DNA of 43,105 nucleotides. Origin: Bacteroidaceae bacterium (GTDB taxonomy: Bacteria > Bacteroidota > Bacteroidia > Bacteroidales > Bacteroidaceae). Shown one piece after another: positions 9,201-16,112 of this stretch. Each line of letters begins with the position of its first letter. Positions within the stretch are counted from its first letter, which is position 1. The position numbers and the translations under genes are program-made. The notes below the pieces were generated by a model. It had not been told where the DNA came from. It was given only the letters and a program-made list of their open reading frames with translations, and did not search any database. The stretch covers positions 1-43,105 of the forward strand of contig JAFZVY010000083.1 of the NCBI GenBank assembly GCA_017617575.1, in the 5' to 3' direction.

Positions 9201-9533
9201 CTCTATCCTGAATCTGCTGTAGTCGTGAAGAATCTTTGTGAGAGCCTCTTCCGCCTGTTTCCTTATGCTTGTGTCCGAAAGGTTGAGAGCCTTTACCTCG
9301 TCATATTCCTTTATCTTTTCAAAGAAATCCTCCTCGGAAGGGCTTCCTTGTGCTATGTCGTTGAGGTAGTACACTATACGTTCCTTCATCTCGGCCGTTG
9401 CCTTGTTGGTGAAGGTAACCGCCAAGATGGACTTGTATTCATCAGGATTGATGATGAGGTACTTGATGTATTCGGCAGCAAGTGTGAATGTCTTACCACT
9501 ACCAGCCGATGCTTTGTAAACTGTTAACGCCAT
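6210..9533 (-). CDS. AddA/RecB-like UvrD helicase with C-terminal nuclease
   Basis: This 1,107-residue double-strand-break repair enzyme carries the superfamily 1A helicase motifs in order: Walker A ASAGSGKT (residues 8-15), AVTFTNKATAEMKERI, Walker B MIDEFQDTSSLQW, GDVKQSIYRWR, the NYRS motif, IHKSKGLAFPTV and LLYVGFTRAE. The last 130 residues form a PD-(D/E)XK nuclease of the RecB type, with RRPDRII and EAIVIDYKTG. This is the domain order of AddA. An AddB partner is not next to it; rarA lies immediately upstream and overlaps by 10 bases, so the two are probably co-transcribed. Expected role: end resection at DNA breaks in the cytoplasm. The 3' end overlaps the convergent membrane protein gene. 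Confidence 0.92.
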   Translation of the reverse strand: MALTVYKASAGSGKTFTLAAEYIKYLIINPDEYKSILAVTFTNKATAEMKERIVYYLNDIAQGSPSEEDFFEKIKEYDEVKALNLSDTSIRKQAEEALTKILHDYSRFRIETIDSFFQSVVRELAHELDLTANLRVDLNDNEVLTDAVNSIIEDVEHDKSLFSIIGQFIEEKTEDSKNWHINNELEVFGKNIFNEKYLQLGQQAREEIGNSHFLKEYKKKLLQIRQGALDTVTSAGKQFLDTCKNHGYDANNFKNKGRGIYSFFLKAEKGTLDVNATALKCAENVSEWTAKDEQDSILLNLVSGTFHKLLTDLIDKKEELDIQINTPTILLKHINHLMLLNVINAKVRNLNLDANRFLLADTAHFLNELIDGSDVPFIYEKMGTRFNHIMIDEFQDTSSLQWKNFTPLISNCLSSNNSCLIVGDVKQSIYRWRNSDWQILNNIENGEFQGYVAPKNLDTNYRSVQKIIDFNNAFFVNAVDELNRGYKQQFDFISEDLRNAYHDVRQEVAKYNEDMGFVCVRAISKSEDKDYSEATLDEMALIIRDLMDKGISQNEIAILIRVNKHIPTICEYFTRNKDVVDVDVLSDDAFRLDFSSAINMIVMALRYLADQKDTFALACLAYNYKREVEGEYEDDINKIFLQPEEDVLQMLPEEFTSKVNELTFLPLLELVEQVYKILRLDRIPKQDAYMFSFHDQLASYCDDNKTDLHSFLQYWDSKLCSCTIPSNATEGIRIMSIHKSKGLAFPTVIMPYCDWKTAGKKDNLLWCEPNDAPYDDLKLAPVNFEEKLDSTIFSGEYREEVLRNDVDNLNLLYVGFTRAENNLIIITDADKIKEPEKKTKSKKADDTNDAKPAVKDIAQLLAFSMPSFMTKQEEDEGKIVTWTNGEILSKEQKKAIKAERKLANGDIEKKKEKKDDNIAVTANFKYFDTLINYRQSNKSSRFIDSEGEDDYDPMSFIDKGLLYHSILELIETSDDINASIDKAIEQIDNEGCFKDKNEKESVRKDLYKAFTNKQALEWYSKDWIVFNEHTIIFKSKDNIAMDRRPDRIIALPDKEEAIVIDYKTGTEHGNKYKRQVSLYMNLLRKMGYKDVKGFIWYILEDKIDEIK

Positions 9534-10798
9534 AGGTTATCCATCCTTTCTTTCAGTTTCGTTTCTGCTGGATTGTTTTGCGCCTTCCAGAACTGTTGTC
9601 CTTCAGCTCCGTCAGGCAGGAATTGTTGCTTGACAAAATGTCCCTCGTAGTCATGGGCATACTTGTAATCCTTGGCGTACCCAAGTTCAGCCATGAGCTG
9701 TGTAGGGGCGTTGCGAAGATGGAGTGGCACAGGCAGGTTTCCCGTTTCCCTGACGTATTGCAGGGCTGTGTTTATTGCCTCGTATGCGGAATTGCTCTTT
9801 GGACTTGTGGCAAGGTAGATTGTTGCCTCTGCCAAAGGTATTCGTCCTTCGGGCATTCCTATCTTTGAAACCGTGTCAAAGCAAGCGTTTGCGAGGAGTA
9901 GGGCGTTAGGATTGGCAAGACCGATGTCCTCCGAAGCGGAAATGACGAGTCGTCGTGCTATGAATATTGGGTCTTCGCCCCCTTCTATCATTCGTGCGAG
10001 ATAATAGATTGCTGCATCAGGTGCACTTCCCCTTATGCTCTTTATGAATGCAGAGATGATGTCGTAGTGCATTTCGCCATCCTTGTCGTATGCAAGCGGA
10101 TTCTGCTGAAGCGTTTCCGTTACGCATGAATCTGTGATAACCACTTTGTTGCCTTGCTGTGACTCTACCACAAGTTCAAGTATGTTGAGCAGCTTGCGGG
10201 CATCGCCTCCGCTGTATCTCATCATGGCGTCCGTCTCCTTGAAGTCTATCTCCTTCTGCTTGAGGAACACGTCCTTGGTGACAGCCGAGTGCATGAGTTC
10301 AAGAAGGTCATCCTTGCCGAGCGACTTGAGCACGTACACCTGACAGCGGCTGAGGAGAGGGCGTATCACCTCGAATGACGGATTCTCCGTAGTAGCTCCG
10401 ATGAGGGTGACTATTCCCTGTTCCACAGCTCCGAGGAGTGAATCCTGCTGCGACTTGCTGAAGCGGTGAATCTCGTCGATGAAGAGGATAGGGGAACCCG
10501 TGCCTCCAGTCGTCGTCTGTCCGAAGAAACGGGAGGCCTTTGCCTTGTCTATCACCTCACGCACGTCCTTCACTCCTGATGTCACGGCACTAAGAGTGAA
10601 AAAAGGCACATCGAGTGTCCTTGCGAGTATATTGGCAAGGGTTGTCTTGCCCACACCAGGAGGTCCCCAGAGGATAAATGAACTGATGCGTTTCTGTTCA
10701 ATCATCCTACGTATTACGGCACCTTCGCCCACGAGGTGTTTCTGTCCTATGTAGTCGTCCAGCGTCTGCGGACGTAATCTTTCTGCAAGTGGAGCCAC
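9524..10798 (-). CDS. rarA: Replication-associated recombination protein A
   Basis: This 424-residue AAA+ ATPase belongs to the MgsA/WRNIP1 family and acts at stalled replication forks. Walker A GPPGVGKTT is at residues 45-53, Walker B FIDEIH ends near residue 111, and sensor 1 GATTENP lies at 134-140. The C-terminal half contains the helical lid and tetramerisation region typical of the family (GSAPDAAIYYLARMI, RRLVISASEDIG). Length and motif order match the family well. It is the first gene of a minus-strand pair with the AddA-like helicase-nuclease, which places two fork or break repair functions together. It is transcribed divergently from rpoD across a 290-base spacer. Confidence 0.95.
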   Translation of the reverse strand: MAPLAERLRPQTLDDYIGQKHLVGEGAVIRRMIEQKRISSFILWGPPGVGKTTLANILARTLDVPFFTLSAVTSGVKDVREVIDKAKASRFFGQTTTGGTGSPILFIDEIHRFSKSQQDSLLGAVEQGIVTLIGATTENPSFEVIRPLLSRCQVYVLKSLGKDDLLELMHSAVTKDVFLKQKEIDFKETDAMMRYSGGDARKLLNILELVVESQQGNKVVITDSCVTETLQQNPLAYDKDGEMHYDIISAFIKSIRGSAPDAAIYYLARMIEGGEDPIFIARRLVISASEDIGLANPNALLLANACFDTVSKIGMPEGRIPLAEATIYLATSPKSNSAYEAINTALQYVRETGNLPVPLHLRNAPTQLMAELGYAKDYKYAHDYEGHFVKQQFLPDGAEGQQFWKAQNNPAETKLKERMDNLWR

Positions 10799-11090
10799 AG
10801 CGAGAAAATTAAAAATTAAAAGTTAAAAATGCTTTTTGCCGCAAAGCGGCCAATTGGAAAAACAAAAGAAAACATAAGAAAACAAAAGAAAACCTGTTTT
10901 TCTTGTTTTTGTTCTGTTTCTTTAAGGTTTTTCTAATAGGCACCTTAGTGCATTGCGAAAAATACAGGTCAAAATGTTCGCAAAAATAGTAAAAAAAATA
11001 TAAAAAATCAAAAAAGAACTGGAATAATAATCGAGTTACGAAAAAACTTCATACCTTTGCATGCTTTTTTACGCGCTTTTTATAAGTAAT
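10799..11090. other. Divergent rarA/rpoD spacer with hairpin and direct repeats
   Basis: The spacer contains no gene. Near the rarA start it has AT-rich units (AAATTAAAAATTAAAAG) followed by a perfect hairpin, GCCGC-AAA-GCGGC, at 10838-10850. This is the same layout as the intergenic hairpins elsewhere in the window but with a different stem. Two 15-base direct copies of AAAACAAAAGAAAAC lie at 10859-10873 and 10879-10893. The rpoD promoter-like box is at the right end. Confidence 0.6.
11052..11059 (+). promoter_or_regulatory. rpoD -7 box
   Basis: TACCTTTG fits the Bacteroidetes -7 consensus TAnnTTTG. It lies 32 bases before the ATG at 11091 and directly before another in-frame ATG at 11061. 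A transcript starting a few bases downstream would exclude or nearly exclude 11061, which supports 11091 as the true start. Confidence 0.65.
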
Positions 11091-11960
11091 ATGAGACAAT
11101 TAAAGATCACCAAGAGTATCACGAACCGTGAGAGTGCGTCACTCGATAAGTATTTGCAGGAAATCGGTCGTGAAGATTTGATTACAGTAGAAGAGGAGGT
11201 TGAACTTGCGGGAAAAATCCGTAAGGGCGGACCAGAGGGTCGTCGTGCATTGGAAAAATTGACGCGAGCAAATTTACGTTTCGTCGTTTCTGTAGCAAAA
11301 CAGTACCAGAATCAAGGACTAAGTCTTCCTGACCTCATCAATGAGGGTAATCTGGGCCTTATCAAGGCAGCCGAGAAATTTGATGAGACACGTGGATTCA
11401 AGTTCATCAGTTACGCAGTATGGTGGATTCGTCAGTCAATTCTTCAGGCACTCGCAGAACAGTCACGTATCGTGCGTCTTCCACTTAATCAGGTTGGTTC
11501 TCTCAACAAGATTAGTAAGGCATTCTCAAAGTTTGAGCAGGAGAACGAGCGCCGTCCTTCGCCAGAGGAACTTGCAGACGAGTTGGCTATCCCAGTTGAT
11601 AAGATTGCCGACACAATGAAGGTTTCAGGTCGCCACATTTCTGTAGATGCTCCATTCGTTGAGGGTGAGGACAACAGTCTTCTTGATGTGCTCATCAATG
11701 ATGATTCTCCAATGGCTGACCGTTCACTCGTGAACGAGTCACTCGCAAAGGAGATTGACCGTGCGCTTGACACACTCAGTCAGCGTGAGAAGGAAATCAT
11801 CCAGATGTTCTTCGGAATCGGTGATTCTGAGAAGACACTTGAAGAGATTGGAGACCGCTTCAATCTTACTCGAGAGAGAGTTCGTCAGATTAAGGAAAAA
11901 GCAATTCGTAGATTAAGAACAAGCAACCGAAGCAAGTTGCTCAAATCTTATCTCGGATAG
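11091..11960 (+). CDS. rpoD: Primary sigma factor RpoD (sigma-AB type)
   Basis: The gene encodes a 289-residue housekeeping sigma factor that recognises the Bacteroidetes promoter. The reading frame extends to 11061, but the conserved family N-terminus [15 protein letters not shown] starts at the ATG at 11091, and the promoter box sits just upstream. Region 1.2 is at about 15-50, region 2 at 60-130 ([22 protein letters not shown], with WWIRQSI), region 3 at 140-215 and region 4 at 225-285 ([16 protein letters not shown]). The short length without region 1.1 is characteristic of Bacteroidetes. It is monocistronic, closed by a strong terminator at 11976-12005. Confidence 0.97.
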   Translation: MRQLKITKSITNRESASLDKYLQEIGREDLITVEEEVELAGKIRKGGPEGRRALEKLTRANLRFVVSVAKQYQNQGLSLPDLINEGNLGLIKAAEKFDETRGFKFISYAVWWIRQSILQALAEQSRIVRLPLNQVGSLNKISKAFSKFEQENERRPSPEELADELAIPVDKIADTMKVSGRHISVDAPFVEGEDNSLLDVLINDDSPMADRSLVNESLAKEIDRALDTLSQREKEIIQMFFGIGDSEKTLEEIGDRFNLTRERVRQIKEKAIRRLRTSNRSKLLKSYLG

Positions 11961-11975
11961 GCTATATCTTACATT

Positions 11976-12005
11976 CGGGGGATAGCATGCGAATCCCCCG
12001 TTTCG
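11976..12005 (+). terminator. Rho-independent terminator of rpoD
   Basis: CGGGGGAT (11976-11983) pairs with ATCCCCCG (11993-12000) around a 9-base loop, followed by TTTCGTGTTTT. It starts 15 bases after the rpoD stop codon. Confidence 0.85.
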
Positions 12006-12020
12006 TGTTTTAAAATACTA

Positions 12021-12047
12021 ATACATTCAACAAAATACATTCAACAA
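12021..12047 (+). repeat. 13-base tandem direct repeat
   Basis: ATACATTCAACAA occurs at 12021-12033 and again at 12035-12047, a 14-base period. It lies in the leader of the secreted-protein gene at 12072, so it may be in its 5' untranslated region. No function is evident. Confidence 0.7.
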
Positions 12048-12071
12048 CCTAAAGAATAGAAAAAACTATCT

Positions 12072-12569
12072 ATGAATACAAGACTTCTCATTCTTACTGC
12101 TCTTTTCTTCGGTACAATATGTACAGCCTCTGCACAGTCAGGTAATGGCGGCAAAACTCCAAAGGCTGGCAAGGAAAAGGCAGACAAGAAAAAGGAACCA
12201 CATCGTGAACTCAATCCTTATGAGATTGGTAAGTTACCGGGCACCGTATATGTGTTCGGCTTTTCACAGGAATTTGGCGACACAATAGCATACATTACGG
12301 ATATTACGAAGATTGACAGTCTCATGCTTCAGAAGAAGACTGGCTTCCTTCCTTTCCGCTATGATTTCAGCCAGCAGTTGAAGAACCATCTTGAGGGAGA
12401 AAAGGGCTTGAAGAAGCAGACACCTTGTGTGTTCTTCTCAAAGAACAAGATTAAACTCAGCAAGAAACTCTCAAAGATGAGAAAGCGTTACCTCGGTATG
12501 GAGCATACCACGGTAGTAAACATCGGACAGGAGGAGTTTAAGTTTGTTCATCCACTTGACGTCAAGTAA
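12072..12569 (+). CDS. Small secreted lysine-rich hypothetical protein
   Basis: This 165-residue protein has a standard signal peptide (MNTRLLILTALFFGTICTASA, cleavage after ASA near residue 21) and is therefore periplasmic or surface-exposed. A basic, low-complexity linker rich in Lys, Gly and Pro covers residues 25-48. The rest (50-165) is a compact domain with alternating hydrophobic strands and a basic patch (KNKIKLSKKLSKMRKRYLG). I do not recognise the domain. The stop codon is 5 bases before the clostripain-like gene, so the two are probably co-transcribed. The protein could be an accessory or substrate of that protease, but this rests only on position. Confidence 0.75.
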   Translation: MNTRLLILTALFFGTICTASAQSGNGGKTPKAGKEKADKKKEPHRELNPYEIGKLPGTVYVFGFSQEFGDTIAYITDITKIDSLMLQKKTGFLPFRYDFSQQLKNHLEGEKGLKKQTPCVFFSKNKIKLSKKLSKMRKRYLGMEHTTVVNIGQEEFKFVHPLDVK

Positions 12570-12574
12570 TCAAA

Positions 12575-13825
12575 ATGAGTAATATCATCAAGTCAATAGC
12601 ATATTCGGTTGTTACGGCACTCGTAAGCGTGTCGCTGTTGTCGTGCAAGGGCGATGACGACCCTCTAATCGTAAGCGGAGAGAGAACCATCATCTGCTAC
12701 ATGCCAGCGGAGAACACGTTGGCAGACTTGGTGCGTAATGACATATCCGAGATGGTGGAGGCTGCCAAGTATCTGGGAGAGAAAGACCGTATTGTCGTCT
12801 ATTACGATGGAACGAGCAATCCTCAGATATATGTCATCGATAAGCATACGACGGCACTTTCCATCAATTCGCTAGACCCTGTATTCACATACGCAAGGGA
12901 TGTCAATTCATGCTCTAAGGACGTTATGACCTCTGTGTTCCGATACATTGTGAGTCATTATCCTGCAAAGTCGTATGGCTTGATATTCAACACTCACGGA
13001 CTCAATTGGCTTCCTTCCATCAGCTCCATTGCTTCGGAATCGAGACCACGTAAGACGTTCGGAGTGGATAATGGTATAAATTCACCATATAGCAATAGTG
13101 GTGATGAGATGAGAATCGTTGATTTGGCATCTGCCATAAAGACGCTTCCACATCTTGACTTCATCTTCTTCGACCTCTGCTATATGCAGAGCATAGAGAT
13201 AGCGTATGAGATGCGTAACTGTGCCGACTACATCATCGGTTCACCTGCAGAGATTCCTGGCAATGGTGCTCCTTATGAGGAAATCATGCCTATGCTTGTA
13301 GCTGATAACATCGACTATGGTGCGATTATAGATAAATACGCCACAACGTATGACGGTTGGGAGTTGATACCGGAATCAGGAGTGGCCTTGTCCGTTGTCC
13401 GCTGTGATAAGCTTGACAGTCTCCAGATGGTTACGAGCAAGCTTATATCCAAGTACGGCGACGAGATAAAAAAGTGCCGATATAATGAGACAACGGATTA
13501 CCTGAGCTATCAGCTCAGTGGCTATCGTACAGGATTCTTCGACATGAAGGAGATGATGAGTCGTATGATTACGGAGGCTGACATCCGAAGCTTGGGCATA
13601 GATAAGGAGGAAAATGTGGCTGACTCGCTCGAATGGGCAACGATGTTCAGCAAGGCTGTTCCTTACTCTTATGTAGCCTCAAAGGTCTATTCCGTGGCTT
13701 TGAACAATTCTTTCGTTACAACCAATCCTGAGCGTTGTGGAGGCATATCCATGTCGCTCAATCCAAATGAGACGACTCTGAAACGCATCATTGAAGAGTA
13801 CGAAAGTCTTGAATGGAGATACTGA
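12575..13825 (+). CDS. Clostripain-family (C11) cysteine protease lipoprotein
   Basis: The 416-residue product is an outer-membrane or periplasmic lipoprotein: the signal peptide ends in the lipobox SLLSC with the lipid-anchored Cys24. The peptidase domain covers residues 35-220. The catalytic pair is visible as His141 in FNTHG and Cys202 in FFDLCYM, in the spacing and strand context of family C11 (clostripain). The substrate pocket region around EIPGNGAPYEEI is also typical. C11 enzymes generally cleave after Arg or Lys and are often self-activated. It is co-transcribed with the small lysine-rich secreted protein. Bacteroidales encode many paralogues, so the specific substrate cannot be inferred. 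Confidence 0.92.
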   Translation: MSNIIKSIAYSVVTALVSVSLLSCKGDDDPLIVSGERTIICYMPAENTLADLVRNDISEMVEAAKYLGEKDRIVVYYDGTSNPQIYVIDKHTTALSINSLDPVFTYARDVNSCSKDVMTSVFRYIVSHYPAKSYGLIFNTHGLNWLPSISSIASESRPRKTFGVDNGINSPYSNSGDEMRIVDLASAIKTLPHLDFIFFDLCYMQSIEIAYEMRNCADYIIGSPAEIPGNGAPYEEIMPMLVADNIDYGAIIDKYATTYDGWELIPESGVALSVVRCDKLDSLQMVTSKLISKYGDEIKKCRYNETTDYLSYQLSGYRTGFFDMKEMMSRMITEADIRSLGIDKEENVADSLEWATMFSKAVPYSYVASKVYSVALNNSFVTTNPERCGGISMSLNPNETTLKRIIEEYESLEWRY

Positions 13826-13870
13826 GCCAATGAGGAATGAGTAATTATGAATGAGGAATGAGTAATATCA

Positions 13871-13894
13871 TTTGAGACCGTTCTTGGTTTCAAA
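13871..13894 (+). repeat. Intergenic hairpin, GTCCTT-loop family, copy 2
   Basis: TTTGAGACC pairs with GGTTTCAAA around the loop GTTCTT. Compared with copy 1, one C-to-T change in the right arm turns a G-C pair into a G-T wobble, so pairing is kept. It is flanked by GAGGAATGAGTAATATCA on the left and AACTCAAGAACTTACAAACTTA on the right. Confidence 0.8.
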
Positions 13895-13933
13895 AACTCA
13901 AGAACTTACAAACTTAAAAAAATAATGCCCTCT

Positions 13934-13974
13934 TGCATTAGTCACCCTCCCTTTGGGGAGGGCAGGGGTTGGGC
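13934..13974 (+). repeat. REP-like element, copy 1
   Basis: The core TGCATTAGTCACCCTCCC is followed by a hairpin, CCCTCCC (13945-13951), loop TTTG, GGGAGGG (13956-13962), then a G-rich tail. The same core recurs at 14975 and 15762. This copy ends 15 bases before the start codon of the HprK-like gene. Confidence 0.85.
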
Positions 13975-13989
13975 TTAAACTTAAGAATT

Positions 13990-14874
13990 ATGGAAACATT
14001 ATATTATAAAGTAGCGGGGTTCACATATAGCATAGTATTTGCTGACGACAAAAACACAAGTGAACTAATACAGTCGAGTGAGCCGTTCAAGATTGACGCT
14101 CCAGAGGCTGGCACGGAACTTATATTCACACTTACGGTTGATGATGCTTTCCGCCCAAAACAGAGGGGTGGGGAGATAGGACAGTTTGACTGTGGCGGTT
14201 GCAATCATGGCGTGTATCAGATGGAAGATGGTACGTACCAGATTCTCATAAGTAACGAGATGCAGGAACAATGTTGCATCCTTGAGTGTAAGGGCGACTT
14301 CTCCGAAGGACATCTTGCCCTCAACGGAGACTATCGTATGCGCAACTTCGGCTTGAACAATGCGCTCATGCTCATGTACGCATTCTCCACGGCACCTCAT
14401 AACACTCTTCTCATGCACTCATCCGTTGTCCGTAAGGATGGCAAGGGATATATGTGTCTCGGAGTGAGTGGAACAGGTAAGAGTACTCACACGGGACTCT
14501 GGCTCAAGTACATTGAGGGAACAGACCTCATGAATGATGACAACCCTGTGGTACGTATTACTGACGATGGCGTGGCACGTGTCTATGGTTCACCATGGAG
14601 CGGTAAGACACCATGCTACCGTAATGTGGAAGCACCTATCGGAGCATTCATCCAGTTGCGTCAGGCACCATACAACAAGATTACTCCAGAGAACACCATC
14701 GAGGCATTCTCATCGCTCCTTCCATCATGCTCCGTCATGAAGTGGGACGGCAGATTATACAAGTTTATTTGTTCAACAATAGGACAGATAATCTCAAAGG
14801 TGCCTAACTACCTCCTCGAGTGTCTTCCAGATGAGGATGCTGCAAAGCTGTCGTCATCTACATGCTGCCGATAG
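13990..14874 (+). CDS. HprK/PEPCK-like P-loop kinase of a RiPP-like trio
   Basis: The start is the ATG at 13990; an upstream in-frame TTG lies inside the repeat and is unlikely. The protein has 294 residues. Residues 1-130 are a beta-rich domain with Cys68/Cys71 and Cys95/Cys96/Cys100. The catalytic region has LLMHSSVVR (His143), a Walker A GVSGTGKST (158-166) and the acidic NDDNPVV (182-188), as in HPr kinase and ATP-dependent PEP carboxykinase folds. Homologues of this fold occur as tailoring kinases in lasso-peptide clusters and in Bacteroidales PqqD-containing loci. Its neighbours here are a signal-peptidase-like gene and a PqqD gene, which fits peptide modification. The substrate is unknown. 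No HPr gene is nearby, so the phosphotransferase-system role is unlikely. Confidence 0.85.
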   Translation: METLYYKVAGFTYSIVFADDKNTSELIQSSEPFKIDAPEAGTELIFTLTVDDAFRPKQRGGEIGQFDCGGCNHGVYQMEDGTYQILISNEMQEQCCILECKGDFSEGHLALNGDYRMRNFGLNNALMLMYAFSTAPHNTLLMHSSVVRKDGKGYMCLGVSGTGKSTHTGLWLKYIEGTDLMNDDNPVVRITDDGVARVYGSPWSGKTPCYRNVEAPIGAFIQLRQAPYNKITPENTIEAFSSLLPSCSVMKWDGRLYKFICSTIGQIISKVPNYLLECLPDEDAAKLSSSTCCR

Positions 14875-14912
14875 AAGAATGAGGAATTAGGAATGAGTAG
14901 TGACTAATATCA

Positions 14913-14936
14913 TTTGAGACCGTCCTTGGTCTCAAA
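14913..14936 (+). repeat. Intergenic hairpin, GTCCTT-loop family, copy 3
   Basis: TTTGAGACC, loop GTCCTT, GGTCTCAAA: identical in stem and loop to copy 1 at 4712-4735. It is again preceded by a GAGGAATTAGGAATGAG motif and followed by AAGAACTCACAAACTTA. Confidence 0.85.
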
Positions 14937-14974
14937 ACCTAAGAACTCACAAACTTAAAAAAATAACGCCCTCT

Positions 14975-15019
14975 TGCATTAGTCACCCTCCCCTCGTGGG
15001 AGGGCTGTGGGAGGGGGCC
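14975..15019 (+). repeat. REP-like element, copy 2
   Basis: TGCATTAGTCACCCTCCC is followed by CTCGT and GGGAGGG, then GCTGTGGGAGGGGGCC. It lies directly upstream of the signal-peptidase-like gene. The longest reading frame of that gene begins inside this repeat, which argues that the annotated start should be moved downstream. Confidence 0.85.
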
Positions 15020-15037
15020 AAAAACTCGCAACGTGCC

Positions 15038-15589
15038 GTGGAGTACAAAGACCTAAACATAGCGTTTATGCAGAATGATGAGTTCATACCAGAGGTGTGC
15101 AAACTCATCGACATGGGGCATCAGGTCACAATCCGTGCCCGTGGATATAGTATGCGTCCGTTTATAGAGCATAACAGGGACGAGCTTGTCTTTGGACAGG
15201 TGAAGCGACCTGTCGTCGTGGGTGATGTGGTGCTTGCAGAGATAACCCCAGGCCACTTTGTCTGCCATCGTGTGGATGCGGTAGGGGATAAGCGCATAAG
15301 GCTTCGTGGCGATGGTAACATCTATGGAACGGAGATATGCCGAAGGGAGGACGTGAGAGCCATGCTCGATGCCGTAATTCGCAAGGGTACTCAGTGGAAT
15401 CTTGAGACATCCCGCGTATGGCACATCTATTCATGGCTTTGGGTTCGTCTTCTTGGCATTCGCAAACATCTCCTTGCCATCTACCGCATATTCTGGATGC
15501 ACCAGTTACCTAATCGCATCCGACGACACATCCCTTTCAAGGAGACACTAAAGAAAGTGTTTAAGAAGAAGGAGGAAAGGTATGATTGA
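15038..15589 (+). CDS. S24/S26 signal-peptidase-like protein with Ser-His pair
   Basis: From a GTG at 15038 the product has 183 residues. An ATG at 15068 is the alternative, and the longer frame back to 14996 runs into the REP-like repeat. The fold motifs are GYSMRPFI with Ser38, GDVVL (62-66), VCHRVDAVG with His77, and RGDGN (90-94). This order matches S24/S26 peptidases. The general base position holds His rather than Lys, as in the Sec11/SipW branch of signal peptidases. No N-terminal membrane helix is present; a Trp-rich amphipathic stretch near 125-155 and a basic tail may contact the membrane. Lying between the HprK-like and PqqD-like genes, it may cleave a leader peptide, which is inference. 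Confidence 0.8.
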   Translation: MEYKDLNIAFMQNDEFIPEVCKLIDMGHQVTIRARGYSMRPFIEHNRDELVFGQVKRPVVVGDVVLAEITPGHFVCHRVDAVGDKRIRLRGDGNIYGTEICRREDVRAMLDAVIRKGTQWNLETSRVWHIYSWLWVRLLGIRKHLLAIYRIFWMHQLPNRIRRHIPFKETLKKVFKKKEERYD

Positions 15590-15608
15590 GAATTAAGAAC
15601 TATGCGAA

Positions 15609-15625
15609 GCGGTCTCACTGACCGC
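15609..15625 (+). repeat. Intergenic hairpin in the PqqD leader
   Basis: GCGGTC, loop TCACT, GACCGC. It occupies the position of the GTCCTT-loop hairpins in the other leaders of this trio but has a different stem and loop. It is followed by AT-rich units and a run of AACTTAAGAACTTAAAAACTCAAAAACTTA-like repeats (15720-15752). Confidence 0.7.
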
Positions 15626-15761
15626 AGGGAAGTAATTAAGATTTTATTCAATGAAGAATGAAATGACTCATAATTCATAATTTACAACTCATAACTCACA
15701 AAGAACTCGTTAGAACTAAAAAACTTAAGAACTTAAAAACTCAAAAACTTATAAGGTTTCC

Positions 15762-15805
15762 TGCATTAGTCACCCTCCACTCGTGGGAGGGCTGGGGAGG
15801 GGGCC
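15762..15805 (+). repeat. REP-like element, copy 3
   Basis: TGCATTAGTCACCCTCC, ACTCGTG, GGAGGG, then GCTGGGGAGGGGGCC. It ends 17 bases before the ATG of the PqqD-like gene, the same placement as the other two copies. Confidence 0.85.
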
Positions 15806-15822
15806 AAAAATAATTTATAATT

Positions 15823-16092
15823 ATGAAAATAAAAGATGGATTTGAGTTGATGACAGTATGTGACCAGAACATCATCATCTCTCACGGAGTACAGAATATC
15901 AACTTCTCAAAGGTTATAACACTCAATGAGTCAGCTTCTGTTGTTTGGAATGCCATGGTAGGCAAGACATTCACCATAGCAGATGCAGCCAAGGCACTCA
16001 CAGACGAGTACGAGGTGGACGAGGCAACAGCCCTCGCAGATGCCGAGAAACTCGTGAATGACTGGCTTGATGCAGAAATCATTGAACGATAA
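15823..16092 (+). CDS. PqqD-family peptide chaperone
   Basis: This 89-residue protein is a full-length PqqD-like domain. It shows the N-terminal strands (KDGFELMTVCDQNIIIS, then GVQNINFSKVITLNESAS), the central VVWNAMVGKTFTIADAAKAL and the C-terminal helix EYEVDEATALADAEKLVNDW. PqqD domains are RiPP recognition elements that bind the leader of a precursor peptide and present it to modifying enzymes. Here the gene is the third of a trio with an HprK-like protein and a Ser-His peptidase. No radical SAM, cyclase, transporter or precursor gene is visible nearby, so the partner peptide is either unlinked or unconventional. Confidence 0.9.
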   Translation: MKIKDGFELMTVCDQNIIISHGVQNINFSKVITLNESASVVWNAMVGKTFTIADAAKALTDEYEVDEATALADAEKLVNDWLDAEIIER

Positions 16093-16112
16093 TATTTCGT
16101 AAAAAAAATAGC

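Noticed and set aside
13990-14874. True HPr kinase/phosphorylase of carbon catabolite control
   Set aside because: No HPr or phosphotransferase-system gene is nearby, the N-terminal domain differs, and the neighbours are a peptidase and PqqD.
14996-15037. Upstream extension of the signal-peptidase-like gene
   Set aside because: The added codons come from the REP-like repeat (Gly-rich MGGLWEGAK) and are not conserved-looking; a start at 15038 or 15068 is more likely.
15602-15661. 18-codon ORF in the PqqD leader as a possible RiPP precursor
   Set aside because: It lies across the hairpin, has no leader/core pattern, no clear ribosome site and no enriched Cys/Ser/Thr core; it is probably chance.
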